From NCBI RefSeq assembly GCF_018069625.1, contig NZ_CP072941.1:7502001-7566000 (forward strand): DNA of 64,000 nucleotides, read 5' to 3'. The position numbers were made by a program, and so were the translations under genes. Below the pieces are notes generated by a model. The model was not told where the DNA came from, made no database searches, and saw nothing but the letters and a program-made list of their open reading frames with translations. Of the stretch, positions 36,224-45,736 are shown piece after piece (position 1 is the stretch's first letter; each line of letters starts with the position of its first letter). Origin of the DNA: Streptomyces yatensis (GTDB lineage: Bacteria > Actinomycetota > Actinomycetes > Streptomycetales > Streptomycetaceae).

Positions 36224-37006
36224 GTGTCAGACCCGCAGCGCCCCCGTGCGTCCCTCCGTACCGCCGTGGTCTGGGAGGTCCTGAAAGACGCCCTGGAACG
36301 GCGGGCCAAGGCCACGGGCCGGGAGGCCGCCGAGGGCGGGGCCGTGCACGGCGCGCTGGACGTCCTGGACACCGGCGGCGGCAGCGGCAATTTCGCCGTC
36401 CCCGTGGCCGGCCTCGGCCACCGCGTCACCGTGGTCGACCCGAGTCCGAACGCCCTGTTCGCCCTGGAGCGGCGGGCCGCCGAGGCCGGGGTGGCCGACC
36501 GGGTGCGCGGAGTCCAGGGCGATGCCCACGGGCTGTTCGACGTGGTCGAGCGGGGCGGTTACGACGTGGTGCTCTGCCATGGCGTGCTGGAGTACGTGGA
36601 CGACCCCGCCGAGGGCCTGCGGAACGCGGCGGCGGCCCTGCGCCCCGCCGGGACCCTCAGCGTGCTCGCGGCGGGCCTGGGTGGCGCCGTGCTGGCCCGT
36701 GCCCTGGCCGGTCACTTCACCGAGGCCCGGCAAGCGCTTACCGACCCCGAGGGCCGCTGGGGCTCCGGAGACCCGATGCCGCGCCGCTTCACCGCCGACC
36801 AGCTGTCCGAGTTGGTGGAGGCGGCCGGTCTGGAGATCGCCGCGGTGCACGGGGTGCGGGTCTTCGCCGATCTGGTCCCCGGAGTGCTCGTGGACACCGA
36901 GCCCGGGGCGCTGGACGCCCTGTTGCAGCTGGAGGAGGCCGCCGCCGGGCTGCCCGCCTTCCGCTCGGTCGCCACTCAGCTGCACGTTCTCGCCGAGCGG
37001 GACTGA
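36224..37006 (+). CDS. Class I SAM-dependent methyltransferase
   Basis: A 260-residue Rossmann methyltransferase with motif I DTGGGSGNFAVPVA, the acidic VVDPSPNAL (motif II) and the acceptor-side VVLCHGVLEYVDDP. It resembles the CmoM/UbiE group (methyltransferase 11/25), but the substrate is not identifiable. GTG 36224 has GAGGAGCC 8 bases upstream. It lies ahead of the DUF3040 gene, an order I recall from S. coelicolor (SCO2098-SCO2097). Confidence 0.87.
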   Translation: MSDPQRPRASLRTAVVWEVLKDALERRAKATGREAAEGGAVHGALDVLDTGGGSGNFAVPVAGLGHRVTVVDPSPNALFALERRAAEAGVADRVRGVQGDAHGLFDVVERGGYDVVLCHGVLEYVDDPAEGLRNAAAALRPAGTLSVLAAGLGGAVLARALAGHFTEARQALTDPEGRWGSGDPMPRRFTADQLSELVEAAGLEIAAVHGVRVFADLVPGVLVDTEPGALDALLQLEEAAAGLPAFRSVATQLHVLAERD

Positions 37007-37278
37007 GCGGTCCCTTCCTGCCCCACCGGACGACGGGCGGCGCAGGTGGAGTCGGCCACAGGAGACCCGATTGGACGCCAGGCCCCGTATGATCGGGGTA
37101 CACCGTCCGGCATGGCCAATCGGCGGGAGGGGAATGGACGTCTCAGCGTCAACTTTCGCCACGCCCGTGGGGGTGGGCGAATTGGCGTTGAGGGGCGGGT
37201 TTCACGGGGGCGATTCCCTGCCTATCCTGAAAGGGTCGCACCCGGTCGCCCCCCGCGACCGACGAGTAGGAGGACTCC

Positions 37279-37671
37279 GTGCCGCTCTCGGAGCACGAGC
37301 AGCGCATGCTCGAGCAAATGGAGCGAGCGTTGTACGCCGAAGATCCCAAGTTCGCGACAGCGCTTGAGGGAAGCGGCCTGCGCACGTACACCCGGCGACG
37401 GGTCTACCAGGCGGTCGCGGGTTTTCTGGTGGGCATCGCACTCCTCATGGTCGGAGTGATCGTTCCCCAGATCTGGATCAGCGTGGTGGGCTTCCTGATC
37501 ATGCTGGGATGTGCGGTGCTCGCGGTGACCGGCTGGCGCAAGGCTCCCAAACCCGGCGAGGCGCAGAGCGGTGGCGGGGCGGCTCCCCGCCGTCAGGGCC
37601 GTCAGCGCCGTTCGATGATGGCGCGTATCGAGGAGCGGTGGCAGCGTCGCCGCGATGAGCAGGGCCACTGA
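37279..37671 (+). CDS. DUF3040 membrane protein
   Basis: A 130-residue protein of the actinobacterial DUF3040 family. The N-terminus PLSEHEQRMLEQMERALYAEDPKFA is the family signature. Two membrane helices follow (about VAGFLVGIALLMVGVIV and WISVVGFLIMLGCAVLAVTGW), then a basic cytosolic tail (RRQGRQRRSMMARIEERWQRRR). AGGAGG is 6 bases before GTG 37279. It lies close to the dcw cluster in many actinomycetes, but its function is unknown. An 18-bp terminator hairpin follows. Confidence 0.88.
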   Translation: MPLSEHEQRMLEQMERALYAEDPKFATALEGSGLRTYTRRRVYQAVAGFLVGIALLMVGVIVPQIWISVVGFLIMLGCAVLAVTGWRKAPKPGEAQSGGGAAPRRQGRQRRSMMARIEERWQRRRDEQGH

Positions 37672-37690
37672 GAATAATTCTTGGATGAGC

Positions 37691-37730
37691 GGTTGAGGGG
37701 CGGTCGCCGACCGGCGACCGCCCCTCAACC
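37691..37730 (+). terminator. Terminator after the DUF3040 gene
   Basis: Perfect 18-bp arms starting GGTTGAGGGG (37691-37708 and 37713-37730) enclose a 4-base loop, 19 bp after the stop codon. Confidence 0.92.
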
Positions 37731-37732
37731 GT

Positions 37733-37850
37733 GCGGTTGCCCTTCCGGGCCGTAGCTCTTCAGCCGTGCCCCAGCCCAGCAACCGGCTCCTGGGCCCGCA
37801 ACCGTGTCCTGGGTCTGCAACCCGCTCCCAGCCCAGCAACCGCGTCCCGC
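37733..37850. repeat. CAGCAACCG-type short direct repeats
   Basis: Repeated GCAACCG(C/T) motifs, each preceded by CCCAGC or TGGGCCC/TGGGTCT, occur at roughly 25-30 bp spacing in the gap between the DUF3040 gene and the transglutaminase gene. No gene is visible in 37731-38056. Confidence 0.6.
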
Positions 37851-37941
37851 ACCCTGCCCCTGGCCCTGGCTCTCGCAGGGTCCTGGAGCGAGCCCGGGGG
37901 CGGCCCTGAGCCCCCGTGGCGTGCCCGAGCGGCCGAACGGA

Positions 37942-37972
37942 CTGAGCCCCCGCGCGCGCCGCGGGGGCTCAG
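37942..37972 (-). terminator. Hairpin downstream of the transglutaminase gene
   Basis: Perfect 13-bp arms CTGAGCCCCCGCG and CGCGGGGGCTCAG have a 5-base loop, 85 bp past the stop of the - strand MoxR-DUF58-transglutaminase operon. Confidence 0.7.
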
Positions 37973-38056
37973 CCGCGGGGCCTTAGCGCCGGGCCTCGGC
38001 CGCCGGGCCCCAGCGGCAAGGGCTCAGGACCGCCCGAAGGTCAGGCCGCCCCGAGG

Positions 38057-40486
38057 TCAGCTCCCCTGGCCGCGCGGGGGCCGGAGCTGGGAGGCCCAGC
38101 GGGCCCAGCGCGGGGCTCCCCACCGCTGGACCAGCGCGGACCAGCGCTGTCCCCACGCCCACAGCAGCTGAGCCGCGGACCGCGGCGCCAGCAGCGCCCG
38201 CAGCCGCTCCCGCCGCCCCGCCTTGGCCTGGAATCCGGCCAGCACCTGCCGGACGTCGTCGGCGACGCCCGCGAACGGGCGCGGCCGCGGTGCGTACAGC
38301 ACCTGCTCGACCGCCTCGGCCACCCGCTGCGCCGCCCGGGCCGAATCGTCGTCGAGGTCGGCGATCCGCACCATGCGGGCCACCGCCCTGCGCGAGGTCA
38401 GCGAGTCGTCCGGCAGCACGCCGAAGTCCCAGGCCGAATCGGTGAGTTCACGCCAGGCGGCGAGGATCCGGTCGGCGGCGTCCTGCTCGGTGCGCCCGCC
38501 CGAGCCGTCCAGTCTGCGGGTCCGTATCCGCCGCCGCCACAGCATGGGCAGCAGGGGCACCACGGCCAGCAGCACCGCCAGCGAACTCCAGCTGGTGACC
38601 TTGGTCGCCGACCAGCCGCCGCCCGAGGCGCCGTTGTCCGGCTGCTGGGCCGCGGCGCCTCCACAGGTGCCCAGCTTCTTCATCTCCAGGGAGCAGCTGT
38701 CGGAGGCGGTCGGGGCGGCCGTCGGCTCGGAGGTCGTGCTGGGCTCGCTCGTCGGCTCGTCGGACGGGCTGCCCGAGGGCGTCTGCTCCATGGTGTAGTC
38801 GGGCTGGGTGCCACGGCTCGGGGTGGGCTCGAAACGGGTCCAGCCCACGCCCTCGAAGTACAGCTCGGGCCAGGCGTGCGCGTCCTTCAGGCCCACCGAC
38901 ACCGAGCCGTCGGCCTGGGCGGTGCCGGGGGTGAACCCGACCGCCACCCGCGCCGGAATGCCCAGCGTCCGGGCCATCGCCGCCATCGAGAAGGAGAAGT
39001 GGACGCAGAAGCCCTCCTTCTGCTTCAGGAACCGGACGATGGCGGCCGAGCCGCTGCCGGACTGCACCTCGGTGTCGTAACGGAATCCTCCGTTCACCGC
39101 GAACCAGTCCTGGAGCTTGACCGCCTTCTCGTACGCGTTGGACGCGCCGGCGGTCACCTCCCGCGCCGTACTGGCCACCACGGACGGCAGCGAGTCCGGC
39201 ACCTCGGTGTACTCCTTCCGCAGCCGCGAGGGCGGTGCGGGCGCGGTCGCCAACTGCTCGGGCGTCGGCTCCACCAGCAGGCTGGTGACCCGGTAGCGCG
39301 CGCCCCGGGTGGTCTGGCCGCGGTCGCCGACCAGCGTGCGGCCCTCCGGCTCATACCGCCAGCGCCCGTCGATCTCCACCCTGGACGCGGGGTAGGGGAG
39401 GGGCAGCCAGTTCTGCGCGTACCAGTCGGCGGCCGAGATCGAGGTGTCGATCGAGGAGACCCGGACCGAGGGGCCGAGCCCGGCGGGCGACGGGAGCTGG
39501 CCGGGCACATCGGTGACATGGCGCTCGGACGACTTCCACGAGGTGCCGTCGAACCGGTCCAGCGCCACGATCCGCAGATACAGATCCTGCGTGGTCTGCG
39601 AGGAGGTGCGATAGCGCAGCACCTCCTTGTTCTCCGGCTGGTTCAGGCTGTCCTGCAGCGACACCAGCGGATTGACCGCCGAGATCGTGCCGCCGCCGCT
39701 GCCCGACCCGCCACCGCTGCCCTGCCGGTCCAGCAGCCCGCCGTCCAGGGACGGCAGCGCCGCGGGCACCACCAGCGCGATGCCGAGCGCCAGCACGCCG
39801 ATCCTGCGGCCGGTGCGGACCGGGGCGAGCGCCGGGGCGCCGCCGGCCCCGGCCAGACCCGAGGGCGGCATACCCCCCGGACGCGGGGCGCCGCCGCTGA
39901 AGACCCGGCCCCACTGGGAGAGCCGGTCCCGGCCCTCGGCCAGGAGCAGCAGCAGATAGCCGGCCGCCGCCAGCAGGAACCACAGCCAGTCGCTCCCGGT
40001 GTCGGACAGGCCGGCCGCGACCGAGTACAGCGCGAGCAGCGGCAGCCCGGCGGGGGCCGCGCTGCGGTAGGTCACCGCGAGCGCGTCGACCACCAGGCCG
40101 ATCACGAGCACCCCGGCCACCAGCATCAGCCGGATACCATCGGTGAGCGGCGCGGGGATCGCGTACCGCCCCACGTCGTCGGCGCCGTCGCGCAGCAGCA
40201 GCGCGAACTCGTTCAGGGCCTGCGGGCTCGGCAGCAGCCCGCCCAGCGCCTGCTCGTGCGCGAAGACCAGGGTGAGCAGCAGCAGCGTCACCACGGCCTG
40301 CGTGGCCACCGTCAGCGGGCGGGCCAGTGGCACCCGGCGGGCCGCCACGCCCGTCCCGCTCTGGACCGCCAGCAACAGGGTGGCCTGCAACAGCCAGCTC
40401 GCCGGGTCCACCAGTGGCAGCAGCGCACAGGCCGCCGCCACCGTGGCCAGCGCCGCACATATCGCGAGCCGAACGCTCCCACTCAT
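38057..40486 (-). CDS. TgpA-like membrane transglutaminase
   Basis: An 809-residue membrane protein of the TgpA architecture. An N-terminal DUF3488 region holds about six membrane helices (residues 1-260), followed by an extracytoplasmic transglutaminase-like domain with Cys494 (EGFCVHFS) and His537 (KDAHAWPE). The third triad residue is Glu553 (FEPTP), where Asp is common. A Ser/Thr/Pro linker, one more membrane helix and a C-terminal DUF4129 domain complete it. ATG 40486 overlaps the DUF58 gene stop by 4 bp. It is the last gene of the MoxR-DUF58-transglutaminase operon, a set linked to envelope or pilin-like protein processing; the substrate is unknown. Confidence 0.88.
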   Translation of the reverse strand: MSGSVRLAICAALATVAAACALLPLVDPASWLLQATLLLAVQSGTGVAARRVPLARPLTVATQAVVTLLLLTLVFAHEQALGGLLPSPQALNEFALLLRDGADDVGRYAIPAPLTDGIRLMLVAGVLVIGLVVDALAVTYRSAAPAGLPLLALYSVAAGLSDTGSDWLWFLLAAAGYLLLLLAEGRDRLSQWGRVFSGGAPRPGGMPPSGLAGAGGAPALAPVRTGRRIGVLALGIALVVPAALPSLDGGLLDRQGSGGGSGSGGGTISAVNPLVSLQDSLNQPENKEVLRYRTSSQTTQDLYLRIVALDRFDGTSWKSSERHVTDVPGQLPSPAGLGPSVRVSSIDTSISAADWYAQNWLPLPYPASRVEIDGRWRYEPEGRTLVGDRGQTTRGARYRVTSLLVEPTPEQLATAPAPPSRLRKEYTEVPDSLPSVVASTAREVTAGASNAYEKAVKLQDWFAVNGGFRYDTEVQSGSGSAAIVRFLKQKEGFCVHFSFSMAAMARTLGIPARVAVGFTPGTAQADGSVSVGLKDAHAWPELYFEGVGWTRFEPTPSRGTQPDYTMEQTPSGSPSDEPTSEPSTTSEPTAAPTASDSCSLEMKKLGTCGGAAAQQPDNGASGGGWSATKVTSWSSLAVLLAVVPLLPMLWRRRIRTRRLDGSGGRTEQDAADRILAAWRELTDSAWDFGVLPDDSLTSRRAVARMVRIADLDDDSARAAQRVAEAVEQVLYAPRPRPFAGVADDVRQVLAGFQAKAGRRERLRALLAPRSAAQLLWAWGQRWSALVQRWGAPRWARWASQLRPPRGQGS

Positions 40487-41874
40487 GCCCAGCTCCCTGT
40501 CATGCCGCCGATCGTGGGACCTCCGGCGTCCGCCCGGGTGGCGCCCTGGGTGTCGGCCTGCCGCCACAGCTGTGCCAGCGAGGCTCCAGGGCCGACGGGC
40601 AGCGCAGTCCACCCCGCCTCGCGCAGCTGCCGCAGCCGCTCCTCCAGCTCCCGGGTGCCCCCGAACTCCGCCCCGCGCGACCAGGCCGCGCCGTCCAGCA
40701 CGAACGCCACCGCGGCGGTGGTGCGGTGCCGCATCCGGGCGGCCGTCGCCGCCTGCTCCTCGTCCAGATCGCCCAGGAAGGCCACCAGAAGCCCCTCACC
40801 GCCGCCCCGCAGCACCTCGAAGGCGGGCGAGAGCCCTCCGCCGTCGGAGTGGTCCACCACGGCGAGGGTGTCCAGCATCAGCCCGGCTGTCTCCGCCGAG
40901 TCATGGGTGGAGCCGGTGAAGCCGCCCCCGCCGTCCGGGCCCGGCACCGAGCTTCCGGAGTCGGTCAGCAGCCGGACCGCATAGCCCCGCTCCAGCAGAT
41001 GGACCGCGGCCGAGGCCGCCCCGGAGACCGCCCATTCGAAGGCCGAGTCGGGCCCTGAGCCGTAGTGCGCCGTACGCCGGGTGTCCAGCAGCACCGTGCA
41101 GTGGGCCCGCTGCGGCTGCTCCTCCCGGCGGACCATGAGCTCCCCGTAGCGCGCGGTGGACCGCCAGTGCACCCGGCGCAGATCGTCGCCTATGCGATAG
41201 CCGCGCGGGATGACATCGTCCTCACCGGCCAGGGCCAGCGAGCGGTGCCGCCCGTCCCCGTACCCCGCGGCCTCGCCGGTCAGGCGCACCGGGGGCAGCG
41301 GCTCGACCCGGGGGACCACCGTGAGCGTGTCGTAGGCGCTGAAGGCGCGGGTCAGCTCGCACATCCCGAACGGATCGCTCAGCCGCAGCTGCAGCGGGCC
41401 CAGCGGATAGCGGCCGCGCAGATCCGAGCGGACCCGGTAGGACACCTCGCGGCGGCCGCCCGGCTCCACCCGGTCCAGCACGAACCGGGGGCGCGGCCCG
41501 AGCACATAGGGCACCCGGTCCTGGAGCATCAGCAGCCCGGTGGGCAGCCGCGAGACATTGTCCATCCGCAGATGCACCCGGGCCTCGGAGCCCGCCGGCA
41601 CCCGCGCGGGCGCGAGCCGTCTGCTGCCCGCCACCCGGTACCGGGTGCGGTAGACCACGGCCACGCAGACCAGCGGCAGCGCGGCCAGCAGCAGCCCGAC
41701 CCGCAGCAGATCCGCCTGGCCCAGGACATAGCTGCACACCGCGGCGGCCACCCCGGCGGCCAGGAAGGAACGGCCGCGGGTGGTCAGCCCGGCGAGGGCG
41801 GCCCGCAGCCCGCCCGAGTCCTCGCCGGCGCCGGGGCCCTCGGGGCCCATGTCCGTCCCCCCTGCGGCCATCAC
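40483..41874 (-). CDS. DUF58 domain protein
   Basis: A 463-residue protein of the DUF58 family, partner of MoxR AAA+ ATPases. Two hydrophobic segments lie near residues 35-75 (SFLAAGVAAAVCSYVLG, LLLAALPLVCVAVVY). A beta-rich region with DVIPRGYRIGDDLRRVHWRSTARYGELMVRREEQ, the DUF58 signature, and a von Willebrand factor A-like C-terminal domain (TVLLDTRRTA) follow. The GTG at 41874 overlaps the moxR stop by 3 bp, so translation is coupled; ATG 41871 is an alternative. In characterised systems such proteins assist MoxR chaperones. Confidence 0.88.
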   Translation of the reverse strand: MMAAGGTDMGPEGPGAGEDSGGLRAALAGLTTRGRSFLAAGVAAAVCSYVLGQADLLRVGLLLAALPLVCVAVVYRTRYRVAGSRRLAPARVPAGSEARVHLRMDNVSRLPTGLLMLQDRVPYVLGPRPRFVLDRVEPGGRREVSYRVRSDLRGRYPLGPLQLRLSDPFGMCELTRAFSAYDTLTVVPRVEPLPPVRLTGEAAGYGDGRHRSLALAGEDDVIPRGYRIGDDLRRVHWRSTARYGELMVRREEQPQRAHCTVLLDTRRTAHYGSGPDSAFEWAVSGAASAAVHLLERGYAVRLLTDSGSSVPGPDGGGGFTGSTHDSAETAGLMLDTLAVVDHSDGGGLSPAFEVLRGGGEGLLVAFLGDLDEEQAATAARMRHRTTAAVAFVLDGAAWSRGAEFGGTRELEERLRQLREAGWTALPVGPGASLAQLWRQADTQGATRADAGGPTIGGMTGSWA

Positions 41875-42926
41875 AGCCTCCGCGCGCCCGGCTGCTGCCG
41901 GCCGAAGTCGGCCGGGGGCATGGGCGGCATCGGGGGCATCCCGCCACCGGTGCCGCGCGAGCCGGAGGTGGGCACCGGGGTGCGCTGCACGATGTCCGTG
42001 ACGACCTGCTCCGCGGTGCGCCGGTTCAGCTGGGCCTGTGCGGTGGGCAGCAGCCGGTGCGCCAGCACCGCCACGGCGAGGGACTGCACATCGTCCGGCA
42101 GCGCGAACTCCCGCCCGGCCAGGGCGGCCGACGCCTTGGCGGCCCGCAGCAGATGCAGCGTGGCCCGGGGCGAGGCACCCAGCCGCAGATCGGGGTGGCT
42201 GCGGGTGGCGGCCACCAGGTCCACCGCGTAACGCCGGACGGCCTCGGCGACGTGCACCGAGCGCACCGCCTCGACCAGCTTGACGATCTCATGGGCGTGC
42301 GCGACGGGCTGCAGGTCGTCCAGCGGGGAGACGCCGCCGTGGATGTCGAGCATCTGCAGCTCGGCCTGCGGGCTGGGGTATCCGATGGAGACACGGGCCA
42401 TGAAGCGGTCGCGCTGCGCCTCGGGCAGCGGATAGGTGCCCTCCATCTCGACCGGGTTCTGCGTGGCCACCACCATGAAGGGGTTGGGCAGCTCGTAGCT
42501 CTCCCCGTCGATGGTGACCTGGCGCTCCTCCATCGACTCCAGCAGCGCGGACTGGGTCTTGGGCGAGGCGCGGTTGATCTCGTCGCCGATCACGATCTGG
42601 GCGAAGATGGCGCCCGGCTTGAACTCGAACTCCTTGCGCTGCTGGTCGAAGATGCTCACGCCGGTGATGTCGGACGGCAACAGGTCCGGGGTGAACTGGA
42701 TCCGCCGCACGGAGCAGTCGATGGACCGCGCGAGCGCCTTGGCCAGCATGGTCTTGCCCACGCCCGGGACGTCCTCGATCAGCAGATGCCCCTCGGCGAG
42801 CAGCACGGTCAGCGAAAGCCGTACGACCTCGGGCTTGCCCTCGATCACACCCTCCACCGACCGGCGGATCCGCTCCGCTGTGGTGGTCAGATCGCTGAGG
42901 CTCGCTCGCTCGTCATAGGTCGTCAC
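41871..42926 (-). CDS. MoxR family AAA+ ATPase
   Basis: A 351-residue AAA+ chaperone-like ATPase. Walker A is EDVPGVGKTMLAKAL, Walker B IVIGDEINRASPKTQSALLESMEE, sensor 1 VVATQNPVEMEGTYPLPEAQRDRF, and sensor 2 GASPRATLHLLRA. First gene of the MoxR-DUF58-transglutaminase operon. GTG 42926 has GGAGGG upstream. MoxR proteins remodel partner proteins, here presumably the DUF58 protein at the membrane. Confidence 0.93.
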   Translation of the reverse strand: MTTYDERASLSDLTTTAERIRRSVEGVIEGKPEVVRLSLTVLLAEGHLLIEDVPGVGKTMLAKALARSIDCSVRRIQFTPDLLPSDITGVSIFDQQRKEFEFKPGAIFAQIVIGDEINRASPKTQSALLESMEERQVTIDGESYELPNPFMVVATQNPVEMEGTYPLPEAQRDRFMARVSIGYPSPQAELQMLDIHGGVSPLDDLQPVAHAHEIVKLVEAVRSVHVAEAVRRYAVDLVAATRSHPDLRLGASPRATLHLLRAAKASAALAGREFALPDDVQSLAVAVLAHRLLPTAQAQLNRRTAEQVVTDIVQRTPVPTSGSRGTGGGMPPMPPMPPADFGRQQPGARRL

Positions 42927-43146
42927 CCGGCCCTCCTCGGCCCGTTCTCAGGGCCGTTGCCCTCGGAACGGACCGGCCCACCGCAAACGCTGACATCGGT
43001 CCCCCGCGTGGTTGCGGGGGACGATGTCACCTATGCATTCTTGCGGTCTCCGCGGCCTCGCGTCACTCGGCTGTGGATAACCCGGGGTTATTTGTCATGC
43101 TTGTACGAGTTCGGGCGCTGAATCCCTTCAGTAACCTCGGCATCCC

Positions 43147-43701
43147 TCAGGCGCGCGGTGCGACCTCCCGCAGCAGACCCGTCGTCACGTCGAAGACAAA
43201 ACCGCGGACGTCGTCGGTGTGCACCAGGAACGGCGAGGTGCGCACCCGCTGCATCGACTGGCGGACGTCGGCGTCGAGGTCCTTGAACGCCTCGACCGCC
43301 CACGACGGACGCTGGCCCACCTCCTCCTCCAGCTCATGCCGGAAGTCCTCGGTGAGGCTCAGCAGACCGCAGCCGGTGTGGTGGATGAGCACGACGCTGC
43401 GGGTCCCGAGCGCGCGCTGGCTGATGGTCAGGGACCGGATGATGTCGTCGGTGACCACACCGCCGGCATTGCGGATGGTGTGGCAGTCGCCCAGCTCCAG
43501 GCCGAGCGCCTCATGCAGGTCCAGTCGGGCGTCCATGCACGCGACGACGGCGACGCGCTGCACGGGCCGCGCGTCCATTCCGGGGTCGGTGAACTTCTCG
43601 GCGTACTTGCGGTTGGCCTCCACAAGGCGGTCGGTGACCGTCTCTCCCGTACGGGCGTCGCGGTCGGTGGACGGATTCGGCTGCGGCGCTGATATCGACA
43701 T
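43147..43701 (-). CDS. Beta-carbonic anhydrase
   Basis: A 184-residue beta-class carbonic anhydrase, interconverting CO2 and bicarbonate. Zinc ligands are visible as Cys55 (VACMDARLD, with the Asp57-Arg59 dyad), His108 and Cys111 (LIHHTGCG). The length is at the short end of the family, similar to Rv1284-type enzymes. ATG 43701 follows GAGAGGTAG at a rather long spacing. It is transcribed divergently from the dcw cluster. The region 43702-44110 in front of it holds the dcw promoter and no other gene. Confidence 0.9.
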   Translation of the reverse strand: MSISAPQPNPSTDRDARTGETVTDRLVEANRKYAEKFTDPGMDARPVQRVAVVACMDARLDLHEALGLELGDCHTIRNAGGVVTDDIIRSLTISQRALGTRSVVLIHHTGCGLLSLTEDFRHELEEEVGQRPSWAVEAFKDLDADVRQSMQRVRTSPFLVHTDDVRGFVFDVTTGLLREVAPRA

Positions 43702-43876
43702 GATGACGACACTACCTCTCACCAGGGAACTTTGTCTTCTCTTTAGGTAGGGCAAACGAGGGCAACGGGGTGGGCCGAGCGGGTGATGTGAGGCAACCCA
43801 CAGCCCTCCGTGCCCCTCGGTGTGGTGCCCGGGGGAGGCGATACCACCCCCGGGGCGGGACGCGCTGGCCGGTTGG

Positions 43877-43904
43877 TTGACCGAGGGGACGAGTGGACTA
43901 AAGT
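43877..43904 (+). promoter_or_regulatory. Candidate housekeeping promoter of the dcw cluster
   Basis: TTGACC (43877-43882) and TAAAGT (43899-43904) are separated by 16 bp, close to the HrdB consensus (TTGACN / TANNNT). It lies 207 bp upstream of the rsmH start and reads into the cluster, implying a long leader of about 200 nt. Confidence 0.55.
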
Positions 43905-44110
43905 GGCGCGAAGTGGGAGGCGTGACGCTCCCCTCGGATCCCGGAATTTCGCGTGAGCGCGGTGCGTACGTACCCCTCGGCCTCCTCCCGCTCCGGTCGC
44001 CTGACGTCACTTCCCCGGCGCCAGTAGGCCACTTCCCCTTCAGAGCGGGCGGGGACCCGGAGGTGCGTACCATCCTCGCCCGATCCTCAGAAGGGCGCAC
44101 CAGCAGCGCA

Positions 44111-45073
44111 ATGAGCAGCAACGCTCTCCATGTTCCCGTCATGCTCCAGCGCTGCCTGGACATGCTGGCCCCCGCTCTCGCCCGGCCCGGCGCGGTCGTG
44201 GTCGACTGCACCCTGGGCCTCGGCGGCCACAGCGAGGCGCTGTTGCGCGACTTCCCCGAGGCCCGGCTCATCGCCCTGGACCGCGACCCGTCCGCGCTGC
44301 GACTCGCCGGTGAGCGGCTCGCCCCGTACGGCGACCGGGCCACGCTGGTCCACGCGGTCTACGACGAGCTGCCCGAGGTCCTCGACCGGCTCGGCGTCCC
44401 CCGTGTCCAGGGGATCCTCTTCGACCTCGGCGTGTCCTCCATGCAGCTGGACGAGGCCGAGCGCGGTTTCGCCTACGCCCAGGACGCCCCGCTGGACATG
44501 CGGATGGACCAGACCACCGGCGTCAGCGCGGCGGAGGTGCTCAACACCTACCCCCCGGGCGAGCTGGTGCGCATCCTGCGGGCGTACGGCGAGGAGAAGT
44601 TCGCCAAGAAGATCGTGGACGCGGTGGTGCGCGAGCGCGCCAAGGAGCCGTTCACCAACAGCGCCCGGCTCGTCGAGCTGATCCGCGCGGCGCTGCCGCA
44701 GGCCGCCAAGCGCACCGGCGGCAATCCGGCCAAGCGCACCTTCCAGGCGCTGCGGATCGAGGTCAACGGCGAGCTCGCGGTCCTGGAGCGGGCCATTCCG
44801 GCGGCCGTGGGGACGCTCGCGGTCGGCGGGCGGATCGCCGTGCTCTCGTATCACTCGCTGGAAGACCGCCTGGTCAAGCAGGTGTTCGCGGCCGGTGCCC
44901 GCAATACGGCGCCCCCCGGGCTGCCGGTCGTCCCCGAGCAGTACCAGCCCCGGCTGAAGCTGCTCACCCGCGGCGCGGAGCTGCCCACCGAGGAGGAGAT
45001 CGCCGAGAACCGGCGGGCCGCCCCGGCCCGGTTCCGGGGGGCGGAGCGCATCCGGGAAGAGGTCGGTCCATGA
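44111..45073 (+). CDS. rsmH: 16S rRNA (cytosine-1402-N4) methyltransferase
   Basis: RsmH (MraW) methylates N4 of C1402 in the ribosomal P site. The 320-residue protein starts [12 protein letters not shown] and has SAM motif [47 protein letters not shown] and the C-terminal [14 protein letters not shown] 44111 is the first position giving the conserved HVPVML start; the frame is open upstream to GTG 43820, but the promoter candidate falls in that stretch. It is the first gene of the dcw cluster here; mraZ, which precedes it in most bacteria, is absent. Its last codons overlap ftsL (ATGA). Confidence 0.94.
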   Translation: MSSNALHVPVMLQRCLDMLAPALARPGAVVVDCTLGLGGHSEALLRDFPEARLIALDRDPSALRLAGERLAPYGDRATLVHAVYDELPEVLDRLGVPRVQGILFDLGVSSMQLDEAERGFAYAQDAPLDMRMDQTTGVSAAEVLNTYPPGELVRILRAYGEEKFAKKIVDAVVRERAKEPFTNSARLVELIRAALPQAAKRTGGNPAKRTFQALRIEVNGELAVLERAIPAAVGTLAVGGRIAVLSYHSLEDRLVKQVFAAGARNTAPPGLPVVPEQYQPRLKLLTRGAELPTEEEIAENRRAAPARFRGAERIREEVGP

Positions 45074-45633
45074 GCGTGCGGGGGACGGGGCCGAAAGGCC
45101 GGCCGGTGCCGGGGGCCACCACGGCCAGGCGCACGCCCTTCGTGCTGCTCGTCGTGGTCCTGCTCGGCTCCGGCCTGATCGCCCTGCTGCTGTTGAACTC
45201 CTCCCTCAACCAGGGGTCGTTCGAGCTCAGCAGGCTCGAGAAACAGACCGGGGAGCTCACCGACGAGCGCCAGGCGCTCCAGCAGGACGTCGACCGGCTC
45301 TCCGCCCCCGCCGAACTGGAGCGGCGCGCCCGCGAGCTGGGGATGGTGCCCGGTGGCAGCCCGGCCTTCCTCAACCCGGACGGCTCGGTCAGCGGGGTGC
45401 CCGCCCCCGCCTCGGGGCAGCCCTCGGTGCTCGGCGCCCCCGGCCCGGTGCTGCCGTCCGCGCTCGACCCCACCCCGTCCCAGGCGCCGGCCACCCCGTC
45501 CGCCCTCGCGCCCTCGGCCGCCACCCCGTCCGGGGCGGGCACCGGCACGGCCTCCGTGACCCCGTGGGGGCTGCCCACCGCCCTCTCCGCGACCTCCTCC
45601 GCCTCCGCGCAGTCCACCCCGGCCCCTCAGTAG
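45070..45633 (+). CDS. ftsL: Cell division protein FtsL
   Basis: Bitopic divisome protein that forms a complex with FtsB/DivIC and FtsQ at the septum. The 187 residues comprise a basic cytosolic tail, one membrane helix ([19 protein letters not shown]) and a coiled coil ([26 protein letters not shown]) ending in ELGMVPG. About 75 Pro/Ala/Ser-rich residues follow. The tail is longer than in FtsL of most bacteria but usual for Streptomyces. ATGA overlap with rsmH. It was identified as much by position as by sequence. Confidence 0.9.
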   Translation: MSVRGTGPKGRPVPGATTARRTPFVLLVVVLLGSGLIALLLLNSSLNQGSFELSRLEKQTGELTDERQALQQDVDRLSAPAELERRARELGMVPGGSPAFLNPDGSVSGVPAPASGQPSVLGAPGPVLPSALDPTPSQAPATPSALAPSAATPSGAGTGTASVTPWGLPTALSATSSASAQSTPAPQ

Positions 45634-45736
45634 GTGACACGGTGACGCGATCCCCAGCCCGCGCCCAGTCCGGCCCGCCCGCGCGGAGCACCGCCCGCGC
45701 GCGGTGGGCGGCCGCCGAGCCGAGGGCGGCCGTCGC

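Noticed and set aside
43743..43761. TTTAGGTAGGGCAAACGAG as an iron box before the carbonic anhydrase gene
   Set aside because: It matches only one half of the consensus and lacks the symmetric ACCTAA half. An iron link to carbonic anhydrase is not expected.
43820..44110. N-terminal extension of rsmH from GTG 43820
   Set aside because: The extension is not RsmH-like in sequence, covers the best promoter candidate, and the conserved protein begins at HVPVML just after ATG 44111.
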